The notes beneath the pieces are model-generated. The model worked only from the letters and a program-made list of their open reading frames with translations, had not been told where the DNA came from and did not search any database. Position numbers and translations under genes: made by a program. From contig NZ_WMIC01000011.1 in NCBI RefSeq assembly GCF_009711135.1, positions 124,001 to 188,000 on the forward strand: a stretch of 64,000 nucleotides of DNA, in the 5' to 3' direction. Shown piece after piece: positions 43,348-50,994 of this stretch. The stretch is from Flavobacterium sp. LC2016-01 (GTDB lineage Bacteria; Bacteroidota; Bacteroidia; Flavobacteriales; Flavobacteriaceae). Position 1 is the stretch's first letter, and each line of letters begins with the position of its first letter.

Positions 43348-43445
43348 CCTAGAAAGAAACTTCAAAGTTTTATGAAAACCCCCTCTGACTCTTTAAAATA
43401 AAAATTTGCAATAAAAAAACGCTGTAAAATTCATTAAGGTTTTAT

Positions 43446-43453
43446 TACATTTG
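43446..43453 (+). promoter_or_regulatory. -7 promoter box close to the PlsC-like start codon
   Basis: TACATTTG is an exact TAnnTTTG match ending only 5 bases before the ATG at 43459. If used, the transcript would be leaderless or nearly so. No -33 element is evident. Confidence 0.4.
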
Positions 43454-43458
43454 AAACT

Positions 43459-44211
43459 ATGAAAGGAATAAAGATTATTTTTTGGGTTTTATGGCGCATT
43501 TGGTTTTATGTTTTAATGGCCATTCCGATATTGATTATGTTGCCGTTTTTATTGATTTCTATTATATCAGAAAGCGGATACCCCTATTTTTTTAAAATGG
43601 CCCGCATTTGGTCTAAATTCATCCTTTACGGGATGGGTTTTTATTACAAAGTAAAGCGCGAGCAGAAGCTTGTTAAAAATACAAGCTATATGATCGTCGC
43701 AAATCATACTTCGATGACGGATATTATGCTGATGCTGGCTATCATTAAAAATCCTTTTGTTTTTGTTGGAAAAAAAGAATTGGTGAAGATTCCGCTTTTT
43801 GGATTTTTCTATAAAAGAACTTGTATTTTGGTAGACAGGAATTCTTCAAAAAGCAAAAATGAAGTTTTCAAAAGAGCACAAAACAGGCTTAATCAAGGAC
43901 TTAGTATTTGTATTTTTCCAGAAGGAGGCGTTCCAGATGATGAAAGTGTTTTGCTGGATGAGTTTAAAGACGGTGCCTTTCGCTTGGCGATAGATCATCA
44001 TATTCCGATTGTCCCAATTGTTTTTCCAGATAACAAAGAACGTTTTTCATATACTTTCTTAAGCGGAAGCCCTGGAAAAATGCGAGCAAAGATCCTTCCA
44101 TTTGTTGAAACAAGCGGATTAACAGGTGAAAATCGAAAACAACTTCGTGATCAAGTAAGACAAATAATTTATAACGGATTACTCGAATTCAAGCAAAAAG
44201 ATTTGAAATAG
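43459..44211 (+). CDS. Lysophospholipid acyltransferase (PlsC-like)
   Basis: 250 residues. Two hydrophobic N-terminal segments are followed by NHTSMTD (82-88), the NHX4D catalytic motif, VGKKELVKIPLFGFFYKR (block II), and FPEGG (about 154-158, block III), then IVPIVFPDN (block IV). This is the glycerolipid acyltransferase family that makes phosphatidic acid from lysophosphatidate at the inner membrane. The short spacing to a putative promoter suggests a leaderless message. Confidence 0.92.
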   Translation: MKGIKIIFWVLWRIWFYVLMAIPILIMLPFLLISIISESGYPYFFKMARIWSKFILYGMGFYYKVKREQKLVKNTSYMIVANHTSMTDIMLMLAIIKNPFVFVGKKELVKIPLFGFFYKRTCILVDRNSSKSKNEVFKRAQNRLNQGLSICIFPEGGVPDDESVLLDEFKDGAFRLAIDHHIPIVPIVFPDNKERFSYTFLSGSPGKMRAKILPFVETSGLTGENRKQLRDQVRQIIYNGLLEFKQKDLK

Positions 44212-44227
44212 TAGATAAAAAACAGAA

Positions 44228-44268
44228 CCCGGCATTCCTTAAGCATCAGGAATGCCGGGCTTTTTTTT
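44228..44268 (+). terminator. Intrinsic terminator after the PlsC-like gene
   Basis: CCCGGCATTCCT (44228-44239) pairs with AGGAATGCCGGG (44248-44259), the most GC-rich stem in the window, followed by eight T. Confidence 0.95.
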
Positions 44269-44302
44269 GAACTAAAATAACCCCTTATTTATATTCAAAA
44301 TC

Positions 44303-44407
44303 TTATCTGTGAATGATTTTTTCTGAAATAAATCGCAATACTTTTTTAAATTTCAATTTGGTTTTTCTTCGGTTTTTACTGTACAACACTTCTATTTTCT
44401 CTTTCAT
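44303..44407 (-). CDS. Possible 34-residue basic small protein
   Basis: An ATG at 44405-44407 on the minus strand opens 34 codons (MKEKIEVLYSKNRRKTKLKF and on) ending at 44303. It is basic and helical, with a dibasic run in the middle. No promoter or family is visible, and such short frames occur by chance, so this is a weak call. It lies in the otherwise empty gap between the PlsC-like gene and recA. Confidence 0.25.
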   Translation of the reverse strand: MKEKIEVLYSKNRRKTKLKFKKVLRFISEKIIHR

Positions 44408-44713
44408 GGTTAAAAATATTAAGGATTGATAATAAAGAGTTTATCTAAAACTCAAGCTAACATCACATTACTATAGAGAGCAAAAAATGAAAAAGGTTGC
44501 GTGAGATATGAAATTTTTTTTATCAAAAGAGAATAAAAACCCGTCAGCACCAAATAAACCAACGGATTTTTATTAAAAAACAAATCAACCAAATTCATTC
44601 TAAAAATTTTCAAAAAGGCACTTATGGCGATGCCAATTAAAATTTAATTATTAGTTACTAGATGAGATTTTTTTAAAATGGTTGCGTCAATTTTTAATTT
44701 TTTTTCAAAATAA

Positions 44714-44775
44714 AAAACCCGACAAGATTTAATCTTGTCAGGTTTTAAAAAAAAGTCTGCAATTTGCAGACTTTT
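44714..44775 (-). terminator. Two tandem hairpin terminators after recA
   Basis: First hairpin (as read by recA transcription) AAAAGTCTGCAA/TTGCAGACTTTT at 44751-44775, six bases beyond the stop; second AAAACC.GACAAGATT/AATCTTGTC.GGTTTT at 44714-44746, one mismatch. A T run follows the second on the minus strand. Double terminators suggest strong transcription. Confidence 0.8.
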
Positions 44776-44781
44776 AAAGTT

Positions 44782-45789
44782 TTATGCGTTAGCTAATTCT
44801 TTGATGTGAGCTTTAATTTTAACTTCTAATTCATCAGCTAATTCTGGATTATCTTTAATTAAAGCTTTAACGGCATCACGCCCTTGGCCTAATTTGGTAT
44901 CTCCGTAGCTGAACCAAGATCCTGCTTTTTTAACGATTTCAAATTCAACCGCTAAATCAAGAATTTCTCCAGTTTTAGAAACACCTTCTCCGTACATAAT
45001 GTCGAATTCAGCAGTTTTAAAAGGCGGAGCCACTTTGTTTTTAACAATTTTAACTTTAGTTCTGTTTCCAATTACGTTTTCTCCATCTTTAATTTGAGAA
45101 GAACGGCGAATATCTAGACGTACTGAAGCGTAGAATTTTAATGCATTACCACCCGTTGTAGTTTCAGGATTTCCAAACATTACACCAATTTTCTCTCTCA
45201 GCTGGTTGATAAAGAAAACAGTACAGTTTGTTTTACTGATTGTTCCAGTTAATTTTCTCAAAGCTTGAGACATCAAACGTGCGTGAAGACCCATTTTTGA
45301 ATCTCCCATTTCGCCTTCGATTTCACTTTTTGGAGTCAAAGCCGCAACCGAGTCAATTACCACGATGTCTATAGCTCCAGAACGAATAAGGTTTTCAGCA
45401 ATTTCTAAAGCCTGTTCTCCGTTGTCTGGCTGAGAAATAATCAGGTTTTCGATATCTACGCCTAATTTTTCAGCATAATTTCTATCAAAAGCATGCTCAG
45501 CATCTATAAAAGCTGCAATTCCGCCCGCTTTTTGAGCTTCAGCAATTGCATGTAATGTTAAAGTAGTCTTACCAGACGATTCTGGCCCGTATATTTCAAT
45601 AATTCTTCCTTTTGGATATCCATTAACTCCAAGAGCTAAATCAACACCAAGTGAGCCAGAAGAAATCGTTTCTACCTCCACAATGGCTTTGTCGCCCATT
45701 TTCATTACGGTTCCTTTTCCGTAGGTTTTGTCAAGTTTGTCAAGTGTTAGCTGTAACGCTTTTAATTTGGCTTCTTTGTCTGAACTCAT
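44782..45789 (-). CDS. recA: Recombinase RecA
   Basis: 335 residues, normal length. Walker A GPESSGKT at 68-75, Walker B IDIVVIDSVAAL, the DNA-binding loop FINQLREKIGVMFGNPE, and KFYASVRLDIRR are all canonical. The C-terminal tail is acidic as in other RecA. RecA drives homologous recombination and DNA repair, and with DprA it would act on incoming DNA. Monocistronic, followed by a tandem terminator. Confidence 0.98.
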   Translation of the reverse strand: MSSDKEAKLKALQLTLDKLDKTYGKGTVMKMGDKAIVEVETISSGSLGVDLALGVNGYPKGRIIEIYGPESSGKTTLTLHAIAEAQKAGGIAAFIDAEHAFDRNYAEKLGVDIENLIISQPDNGEQALEIAENLIRSGAIDIVVIDSVAALTPKSEIEGEMGDSKMGLHARLMSQALRKLTGTISKTNCTVFFINQLREKIGVMFGNPETTTGGNALKFYASVRLDIRRSSQIKDGENVIGNRTKVKIVKNKVAPPFKTAEFDIMYGEGVSKTGEILDLAVEFEIVKKAGSWFSYGDTKLGQGRDAVKALIKDNPELADELEVKIKAHIKELANA

Positions 45790-45941
45790 CTTTTCTTAAA
45801 TTATCTAAATGGTTATTTTTAGCCGTCAAAAAAATATAGAAGAAAGTTTTCCTGCTTTTTGAACGACTTATAATTTTGTAAAATTACTTCTTTTTTTGAA
45901 GTTTGATTATGTCAAATTGTTACAAATTGCAACAATTTACA

Positions 45942-46472
45942 CTATAAAAACAGTGCCTTTAATTCTGTTGCTTCAGACGGCTTCATCTTACCTGCAAGCA
46001 CTAAACTCAACTGTTTACGACGCAAAGCAGCATCAAAACGTTGGATTTCAAGTTCGGTTTCTGGAATAATTGCCGGAACTTCAACAGGTCTTCCAGTGTC
46101 ATCAACAGCAACAAAAGTGTAAATGGCTTCGTTCGCTTTGGTTCTGCTTCCAGATTCGCGGTCTTCAACCCAAACGTCAATAAAAACTTCCATCGAACTT
46201 TTAAAAGATCTTGAAACTTTTGCTTCGACTGTAACTACACTTCCAAGCGAAATTGCTCTGTTAAAAGCAACGTGATTTACAGAAGCTGTTACTACAATTC
46301 GGCGTGAATGTCTGCGGGCAGCAATACTTGCAGCGCGATCCATTCGGGCTAATAATTCACCGCCAAAAAGATTGTTTAAAGGATTTGTTTCGCTCGGTAA
46401 AACTAAATCTGTTAAAATAGTTATGGATTCTGAAGGGTGTTTTGGATTCATTTTTTTTATAATAAAATTCAT
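45942..46472 (-). CDS. Acyl-CoA thioesterase (hotdog fold)
   Basis: 176 residues from the first ATG. A second in-frame ATG (46451) would give 169 residues and begins the conserved part, so it may be the true start. FGGELLARMDRAASIAARRH (about 38-57) and VASVNHVAF-type segment (TASVNHVAFNRAISLGSVV) with the hotdog helix and strand pattern place it in the acyl-CoA hydrolase family. It probably cleaves acyl-CoA. It lies upstream of recA in the same direction, with no overlap. Confidence 0.88.
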   Translation of the reverse strand: MNFIIKKMNPKHPSESITILTDLVLPSETNPLNNLFGGELLARMDRAASIAARRHSRRIVVTASVNHVAFNRAISLGSVVTVEAKVSRSFKSSMEVFIDVWVEDRESGSRTKANEAIYTFVAVDDTGRPVEVPAIIPETELEIQRFDAALRRKQLSLVLAGKMKPSEATELKALFL

Positions 46473-46527
46473 TTTTTGCCACTGATTTCACTGATTAAGA
46501 TGATTGAAAAATGTAAGAATCTGTGAA

Positions 46528-46545
46528 TCCCGATAGCTATCGGGA
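46528..46545. repeat. 18-base perfect palindrome TCCCGATAGCTATCGGGA
   Basis: Perfect palindrome in the 100-bp gap between a DoxX-like gene and the thioesterase gene. I recall the CCCGATAGCTATCGGG sequence as common in flavobacterial genomes, dispersed between genes. Only one copy lies in this window. Confidence 0.7.
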
Positions 46546-46573
46546 GTGGCTTATATTTTTATATTTTAGCTGA

Positions 46574-46957
46574 TTAATTCAGCCAGTAAACCGCCATTAC
46601 TGCGGGGATAAAATAGATCACAATGGTTCTCGCGCCATCGTAATCTTTTGCCAATCTTTGTCCGAAAAGCATCATCAACAAACTGATACTAGAAAAAATC
46701 GCACCGTAAAAGCCAAATTCTCTGCCGCTGTTTAATAACAGCTGAATTGCGCCTACAACAGATAAAATCCCAGAAATAAGTTCTAAAATTAAAAGATGCA
46801 ATAATGCAAGCGGCACTTGATTTTTTAGTGGCGTGTTCGCAAAATGACCTTTCAGCCATTCAACATTATCTTTCCAATAAAATATTTTTTCGTATCCTGA
46901 CTGTAAGAACGTTAAGGCCAAAAAAGCCAGAATTAAGATAGAGGCAACATTACTCAT
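46574..46957 (-). CDS. DoxX-like small membrane protein
   Basis: 127 residues with four hydrophobic segments. FLALTFLQSGYEKIFYWKDN near the N-terminus and LLILELISGILSVVGAIQLL match the DoxX family layout. DoxX proteins are often part of redox or thiol-linked membrane complexes, but this short form gives no specific clue. It starts 7 bp after the holB stop and is co-transcribed with it. Confidence 0.7.
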   Translation of the reverse strand: MSNVASILILAFLALTFLQSGYEKIFYWKDNVEWLKGHFANTPLKNQVPLALLHLLILELISGILSVVGAIQLLLNSGREFGFYGAIFSSISLLMMLFGQRLAKDYDGARTIVIYFIPAVMAVYWLN

Positions 46958-46964
46958 ATGAAAG

Positions 46965-48113
46965 CTATTTTTTATGAATTAAACGTGTAAGTTTGATTGA
47001 TAAATCGGTTAAAATTATTTTAGCATTTCCGTTTCTTTCAATGTGATACATCGCATCTGAAAGTTCTTTGAAAATTTCATGAATATTGTTTCCGTTTACA
47101 AAAGGTGCAAAATTTTCGAGTTTGAATTTGTCAACTTTCGGCTCGATATAAACCAAGCTTGGTGCTTGATAATTGAGCATCAAAGCCTGACGGAACATTT
47201 CGATACAAAACTGAATAAATTTTTTCTGGCTTTCGCGTCCGAGTCCGGCGATTTCTTCACTCCAGGAAATTAAATCCTGAATTGCCGCAGCGTTTCCTTT
47301 TGCCCTAAAAGCGGCACGAACCCAATTGACAAACCATTGCTCAAAAGGATATTCTGAATCATCTTCTTTTAACAAATGAAGCGCTTTATTGAAATTTCCC
47401 TGTGCCTGATGTGCTATTTTTTTAGCGAAATTCTGATCGATATTTTCTCGGGAAACCAAAGCGTCGGCGATAACTTTTTCCGGCAGTCCGTTAAAGTGAA
47501 TTACCTGACAGCGAGAACGAATGGTTTGAATAATATCTTCTTCATTTTCAGAAATCAGAATAAAAATGGTTTTATCTGACGGCTCTTCCAGAAGTTTCAA
47601 AAGTTTATTTGAAGCGGCAATATTCATTTTATCGGCCATCCAAATAATCATGATTTTATAACCTCCTTCGTAGGATTTCAGGGCAAGTGATTTTAAAACT
47701 TCCTGCGCATCTTCGACCCTGATTTCTCCCTGTTTGTTTTGAACGCCCAATATTTTGTACCAATCAAACAAGCCGCCGTAAGGCATTTCCTGAATAAATG
47801 TTCGCCAATCCTGAATAAAGTCTAAGCTTTTTGGTTTGGTTTTAACATCTTCTGTCGTGACTGTGGGATAAATAAAATGCAAATCGGGATGCGAGATATT
47901 TTGGAACTTTAGATTGCAGGAATCGTTTCCGTTTTCATTTTCGTCTCCAGTATTGCTGCACAAAATGTACTGCGCATAAGCTATAGCGGTTGATAATGTG
48001 CCGCTTCCTTCTGGCCCAATAAATAATTGTGCATGCGGAATTCGTCCTGAAGATGCACTTTTTATCAAGTGACTTTTGATATAATCCTGACCTAAAATTT
48101 GAGAAAATTGCAT
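46965..48113 (-). CDS. holB: DNA polymerase III subunit delta'
   Basis: 382 residues. QILGQDYIKSHLIKSASSGRIPHAQLF is the classic AAA+ clamp-loader start; the P-loop GPEGSGTLSTA lacks the usual lysine, as in many delta' subunits that do not hydrolyse ATP. AASNKLLKLLEEPSDKTIFIL and SRCQVIHF (sensor/SRC motif) are present. The subunit belongs to the clamp loader with DnaX and HolA. The start codon lies 4 bases from a promoter -7 box, so the message may be nearly leaderless. Confidence 0.92.
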   Translation of the reverse strand: MQFSQILGQDYIKSHLIKSASSGRIPHAQLFIGPEGSGTLSTAIAYAQYILCSNTGDENENGNDSCNLKFQNISHPDLHFIYPTVTTEDVKTKPKSLDFIQDWRTFIQEMPYGGLFDWYKILGVQNKQGEIRVEDAQEVLKSLALKSYEGGYKIMIIWMADKMNIAASNKLLKLLEEPSDKTIFILISENEEDIIQTIRSRCQVIHFNGLPEKVIADALVSRENIDQNFAKKIAHQAQGNFNKALHLLKEDDSEYPFEQWFVNWVRAAFRAKGNAAAIQDLISWSEEIAGLGRESQKKFIQFCIEMFRQALMLNYQAPSLVYIEPKVDKFKLENFAPFVNGNNIHEIFKELSDAMYHIERNGNAKIILTDLSIKLTRLIHKK

Positions 48114-48117
48114 GAGA

Positions 48118-48146
48118 CAAAGATAGAAGAAAATGATGTAGTCAAA
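48118..48146 (-). promoter_or_regulatory. Promoter for holB
   Basis: On the minus strand TTTG (48143-48146), 17 bases and TATCTTTG (48118-48125). The -7 box ends 4 bases before the start codon, predicting a leaderless or very short leader. Confidence 0.6.
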
Positions 48147-48486
48147 AATTTTAGATTAAAAGATTGTGAGATGTATTTAATTTGAAAAAACCAGAATGTC
48201 TTTTTTTATAAAATTTTGCTTTATGTCAACTTTATTTTGTTAATAAATTACTTCACGCGAGTAGATATGAAGACTTTTTTGTTAATATTTTTTTGTCTAA
48301 AATGATAAACGTAAGGTTTTTTTAGCTATTTATAGATAGAAATGCGCCTTTTTTTATAGTTAATATCTTACAGTTTTTGAATTAACAATTTTAACAAAAA
48401 CCTCGTTAAAACGCATATTTTCTCGACATACAACTGCTTTTTAAGTTTTTTTTAAGGATTTTTTTTGAAAAAAGAATTCAATAAAG

Positions 48487-48516
48487 TTGCAATTTAAGTT
48501 AAATTATATATTTTTG
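48487..48516 (+). promoter_or_regulatory. Promoter for the 48548 secreted-protein gene
   Basis: TTG (48487-48489), 19 bases and TATTTTTG (48509-48516) match the -33/-7 pattern; the start codon is 32 bases downstream. Confidence 0.7.
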
Positions 48517-48547
48517 TTTGCATCAACTACCACTAAAAATAGAATCT

Positions 48548-49000
48548 ATGAAAGGGAAAATTATTTTATTAAGTACACTTTTTTTCTTGACAACTGCTGC
48601 TGTTTCAGCACAGGCAAAAAATGCTCCAAGAAGTATCATTAGTACAACAGCTCTTATCAGAAAATACCATGATCAAAAAGAATTGAGTGGTATGCAAAAA
48701 GGAGAACTTTTGGAATTGTACATTGAGCGTATTAAAGTTTTAGTTAAAACTCTCCCTTACATTGCTTTGGTTACTAAACCAGGGGTTACTATGGCCGACT
48801 TAGGTATTCCAGACGATTCTGAACACAAAAAAGTTTTAGATGCTCAGGCTGTTGGTACAACAACATTCTTAGATACTACAGTAGATTTTCAGAGAAAAAT
48901 GATGCCTTACTCAGACAAAGGAAATTTGATCGCTGCAATTTTATTTTACGAAAGCACATTGAAATCATTACACGAGTTCAACGATTTGAACGAAATGTAA
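48548..49000 (+). CDS. Secreted hypothetical protein
   Basis: 150 residues from the ATG at 48548, with a signal peptide (MKGKIILLSTLFFLTTAAV, cleavage near AQA). The mature part is helical (TALIRKYHDQKELSGMQKGE, LYIERIKVLVKTLP) and has no known motif. It lies upstream of the sprC region with its own promoter and terminator, so it may or may not be linked to gliding. I do not recognise a family. Confidence 0.75.
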   Translation: MKGKIILLSTLFFLTTAAVSAQAKNAPRSIISTTALIRKYHDQKELSGMQKGELLELYIERIKVLVKTLPYIALVTKPGVTMADLGIPDDSEHKKVLDAQAVGTTTFLDTTVDFQRKMMPYSDKGNLIAAILFYESTLKSLHEFNDLNEM

Positions 49001-49087
49001 TAAACAAAAATATTTTTAAAACCTTTTTTGATTTGTTTACGTAGATGATTTAGATTTTCGAAAACATTTTAAAAGAGCAATAAAAAA

Positions 49088-49142
49088 TAACTCGTTCTCG
49101 ATGTGTTCTGAATAATTTCAGAAAAATCGAGATGAGTTTTTT
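49088..49142 (+). terminator. Long hairpin terminator after the 48548 gene
   Basis: AACTC, CTCGAT and TTCTGAA pair with TTCAGAA, ATCGAG and GAGTT, interrupted by small bulges, and a T run follows. It separates the 48548 gene from the beta-helix gene. Confidence 0.75.
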
Positions 49143-49189
49143 CATTTACGCATACCCAAATTTATTATTAACCCTAATACCCCCTTATC

Positions 49190-50479
49190 ATGAAAAAAAT
49201 TACTCAAATGATCTGCGTTCTTTTGACAGTTACTAGTATGAGTGCTCAGCAAGAGAAAGGAATTATGGGCTACACTAATTGGTTGAATAACTGGACCGAA
49301 TTTAAGCCTAACAAAGTAGAGTATGGAGAAGCAAACCAAATTTTAGCAGGAAACATTTCTGTTAATACTAAATTGCTGAAGAAGAATATTTATGTTTTGC
49401 AAGGAAACGTTTATGTTACAAATAACGCGGTTTTAAGTATTGAACCGGGAACTTTAATTATTGGTGATTTCGAAACAAAAGGAACATTGGTAGTTACAAA
49501 AGGTGCACAGCTTGTTGCCGATGGTCTAGAAACTGACCCAATCGTATTTACATCAAACAGAAGCCAGAAAAAAGCTGGTGACTGGGGTGGAATTGTAATT
49601 CTAGGTGATGCTCCTATCAATAAATTTGGAGGTGTTGGTTCTTACAACTTAGATCTTGATCCTACGTTAACTACTTATGGTGGTGATAATGTAAACGGAA
49701 ATTCAGGTGTTCTAAGATATGTTAGAATCGAATTTGCAGGAAAAAAAGTTAAAGGTGCAGATACTTTCAATGGTTTGACTTTTGCAGGTGTTGGTGCTAA
49801 AACAATACTAGAAAATGTAATGGTAAGCTACTCTGGCGGTGACTCATTTGCTTTCTTTGGAGGTGATGTAAACGCTACTAAATTTGTTTCTTACAAATCA
49901 ATCAACGACGATTACAAATTTACTCAAGGTGTTCAATGCCGTTTATTTAACTCATTGGCAGTTAGATCATCTTACTTATCAAGTAACAAAGATGGATCTC
50001 GTTGTTTGGAGGTAAAATCATTCGAAAAGAAAAGTGAAACAGATTTTACTAAAAAACAAACTCTTGTTGTTGCAACAAATATTACAATGTTAAACGACAG
50101 TGATAACATTAAAGCTGATATTCAAGCAGGTTTAGTAAAAGAAGCAATTTATGTTGCTGAAGCTTCTTCTCTTGAAATGAAGCGTACTGTGGTTTCTGGA
50201 TTTAACCCGGCCGTTTTGCTAGACAGTAAAACTGAAATCAATGAAGTCAACCTTAAAAAAATCAAATTTGAAGAAATGTACTTTAACCTATGTAACGGAA
50301 ACATCTTTACAGAGTACAATACAAACAATGAAGATTTAGAGGGCTGGTATGGAAACCCTGTGTTCTTTAACGTGATGTCACAAAGTGATAACAAAGAAAC
50401 GTTTATTGACATTTACAATCCTAAAAAACCAGATTTCAGATTACAATTAGGAAAAATTACAGCGTCTAGCGGAAAATAG
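49190..50479 (+). CDS. Secreted beta-helix-like protein upstream of sprC
   Basis: 429 residues with a signal peptide (about residues 1-20, ending MSAQ). VLQGNVYVTNNAVLSIEPGT, TLVVTKGAQLVADGLETDP and IVFTSNRSQKKAGDWGGIVI (about 67-140) resemble right-handed parallel beta-helix repeats seen in Bacteroidota secreted proteins of unknown role; GLTFAGVGAKT and YSGGDSFAFFGGDVNA continue the pattern. There is no clear type A or B T9SS C-terminal sorting domain. It lies 101 bp before the next gene and may belong to the same locus as sprC. Confidence 0.75.
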   Translation: MKKITQMICVLLTVTSMSAQQEKGIMGYTNWLNNWTEFKPNKVEYGEANQILAGNISVNTKLLKKNIYVLQGNVYVTNNAVLSIEPGTLIIGDFETKGTLVVTKGAQLVADGLETDPIVFTSNRSQKKAGDWGGIVILGDAPINKFGGVGSYNLDLDPTLTTYGGDNVNGNSGVLRYVRIEFAGKKVKGADTFNGLTFAGVGAKTILENVMVSYSGGDSFAFFGGDVNATKFVSYKSINDDYKFTQGVQCRLFNSLAVRSSYLSSNKDGSRCLEVKSFEKKSETDFTKKQTLVVATNITMLNDSDNIKADIQAGLVKEAIYVAEASSLEMKRTVVSGFNPAVLLDSKTEINEVNLKKIKFEEMYFNLCNGNIFTEYNTNNEDLEGWYGNPVFFNVMSQSDNKETFIDIYNPKKPDFRLQLGKITASSGK

Positions 50480-50580
50480 ATAAGTTTAGATTTTTATTAC
50501 AGAGCGTAAATTTTATTAATAAAGTCCCCAGACACAATTTATGTCAGTCTCGTACAGGACCAAATAAAGATCAGAACATA

Positions 50581-50994
50581 ATGGCCCCATCTATAAAAAA
50601 ATATTTTATTTATATTATATTTTTGGTTTCGCCTATTGCAGCAATAAATGCACAAAGTACAGTTGGAAACGCTACAGTTTCTAATGACTTGAAATGCATT
50701 GTAACGGCGTGTAATAATAACCAAAAAACAGAAACAGCTGATACATCAGTGATCAGCAAATTAGATAATTCTAATCAGTTAGCAGTGGAGCTGTCCATCC
50801 CCAAGGACAGCTTTGCTACAACAACTGACGCGAAGAATCAGACTTCAGAATGCTTAGAAAATTCATCAATTACAGCTTCTTATTCTGTTCTTGCAAAAGA
50901 CATTATTGAGAACTATAAATATGATTTTTCAGAAACATTCATTGATATCTTGTTTTTTGAAAATATAGACTTAGCAAGAACGAGGACTATATGA
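50581..50994 (+). CDS. Small secreted protein directly upstream of sprC
   Basis: 137 residues with a signal peptide ending near AINAQ (residue 25). The rest is polar, threonine-rich, with two cysteines close together (LKCIVTACNNN) and no known motif. Its stop overlaps the sprC start by 4 bp, so the two are translationally coupled. F. johnsoniae has a hypothetical gene at this place next to sprC. Function unknown. Confidence 0.75.
   Translation: MAPSIKKYFIYIIFLVSPIAAINAQSTVGNATVSNDLKCIVTACNNNQKTETADTSVISKLDNSNQLAVELSIPKDSFATTTDAKNQTSECLENSSITASYSVLAKDIIENYKYDFSETFIDILFFENIDLARTRTI

Larger units (their letters stand above)
44212..44781. other. 570-bp gap between the PlsC-like gene and recA
   Basis: Holds the terminator of the PlsC-like gene on the left, one possible small frame (44303-44407) and two tandem hairpins of recA on the right. 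Nothing else was recognised. Confidence 0.6.
48114..48547. other. 434-bp gap between holB and the secreted protein gene
   Basis: Holds the holB promoter on the left and a promoter for the gene at 48548 on the right (48487-48516), with very AT-rich sequence between. No gene or RNA recognised. Confidence 0.6.
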
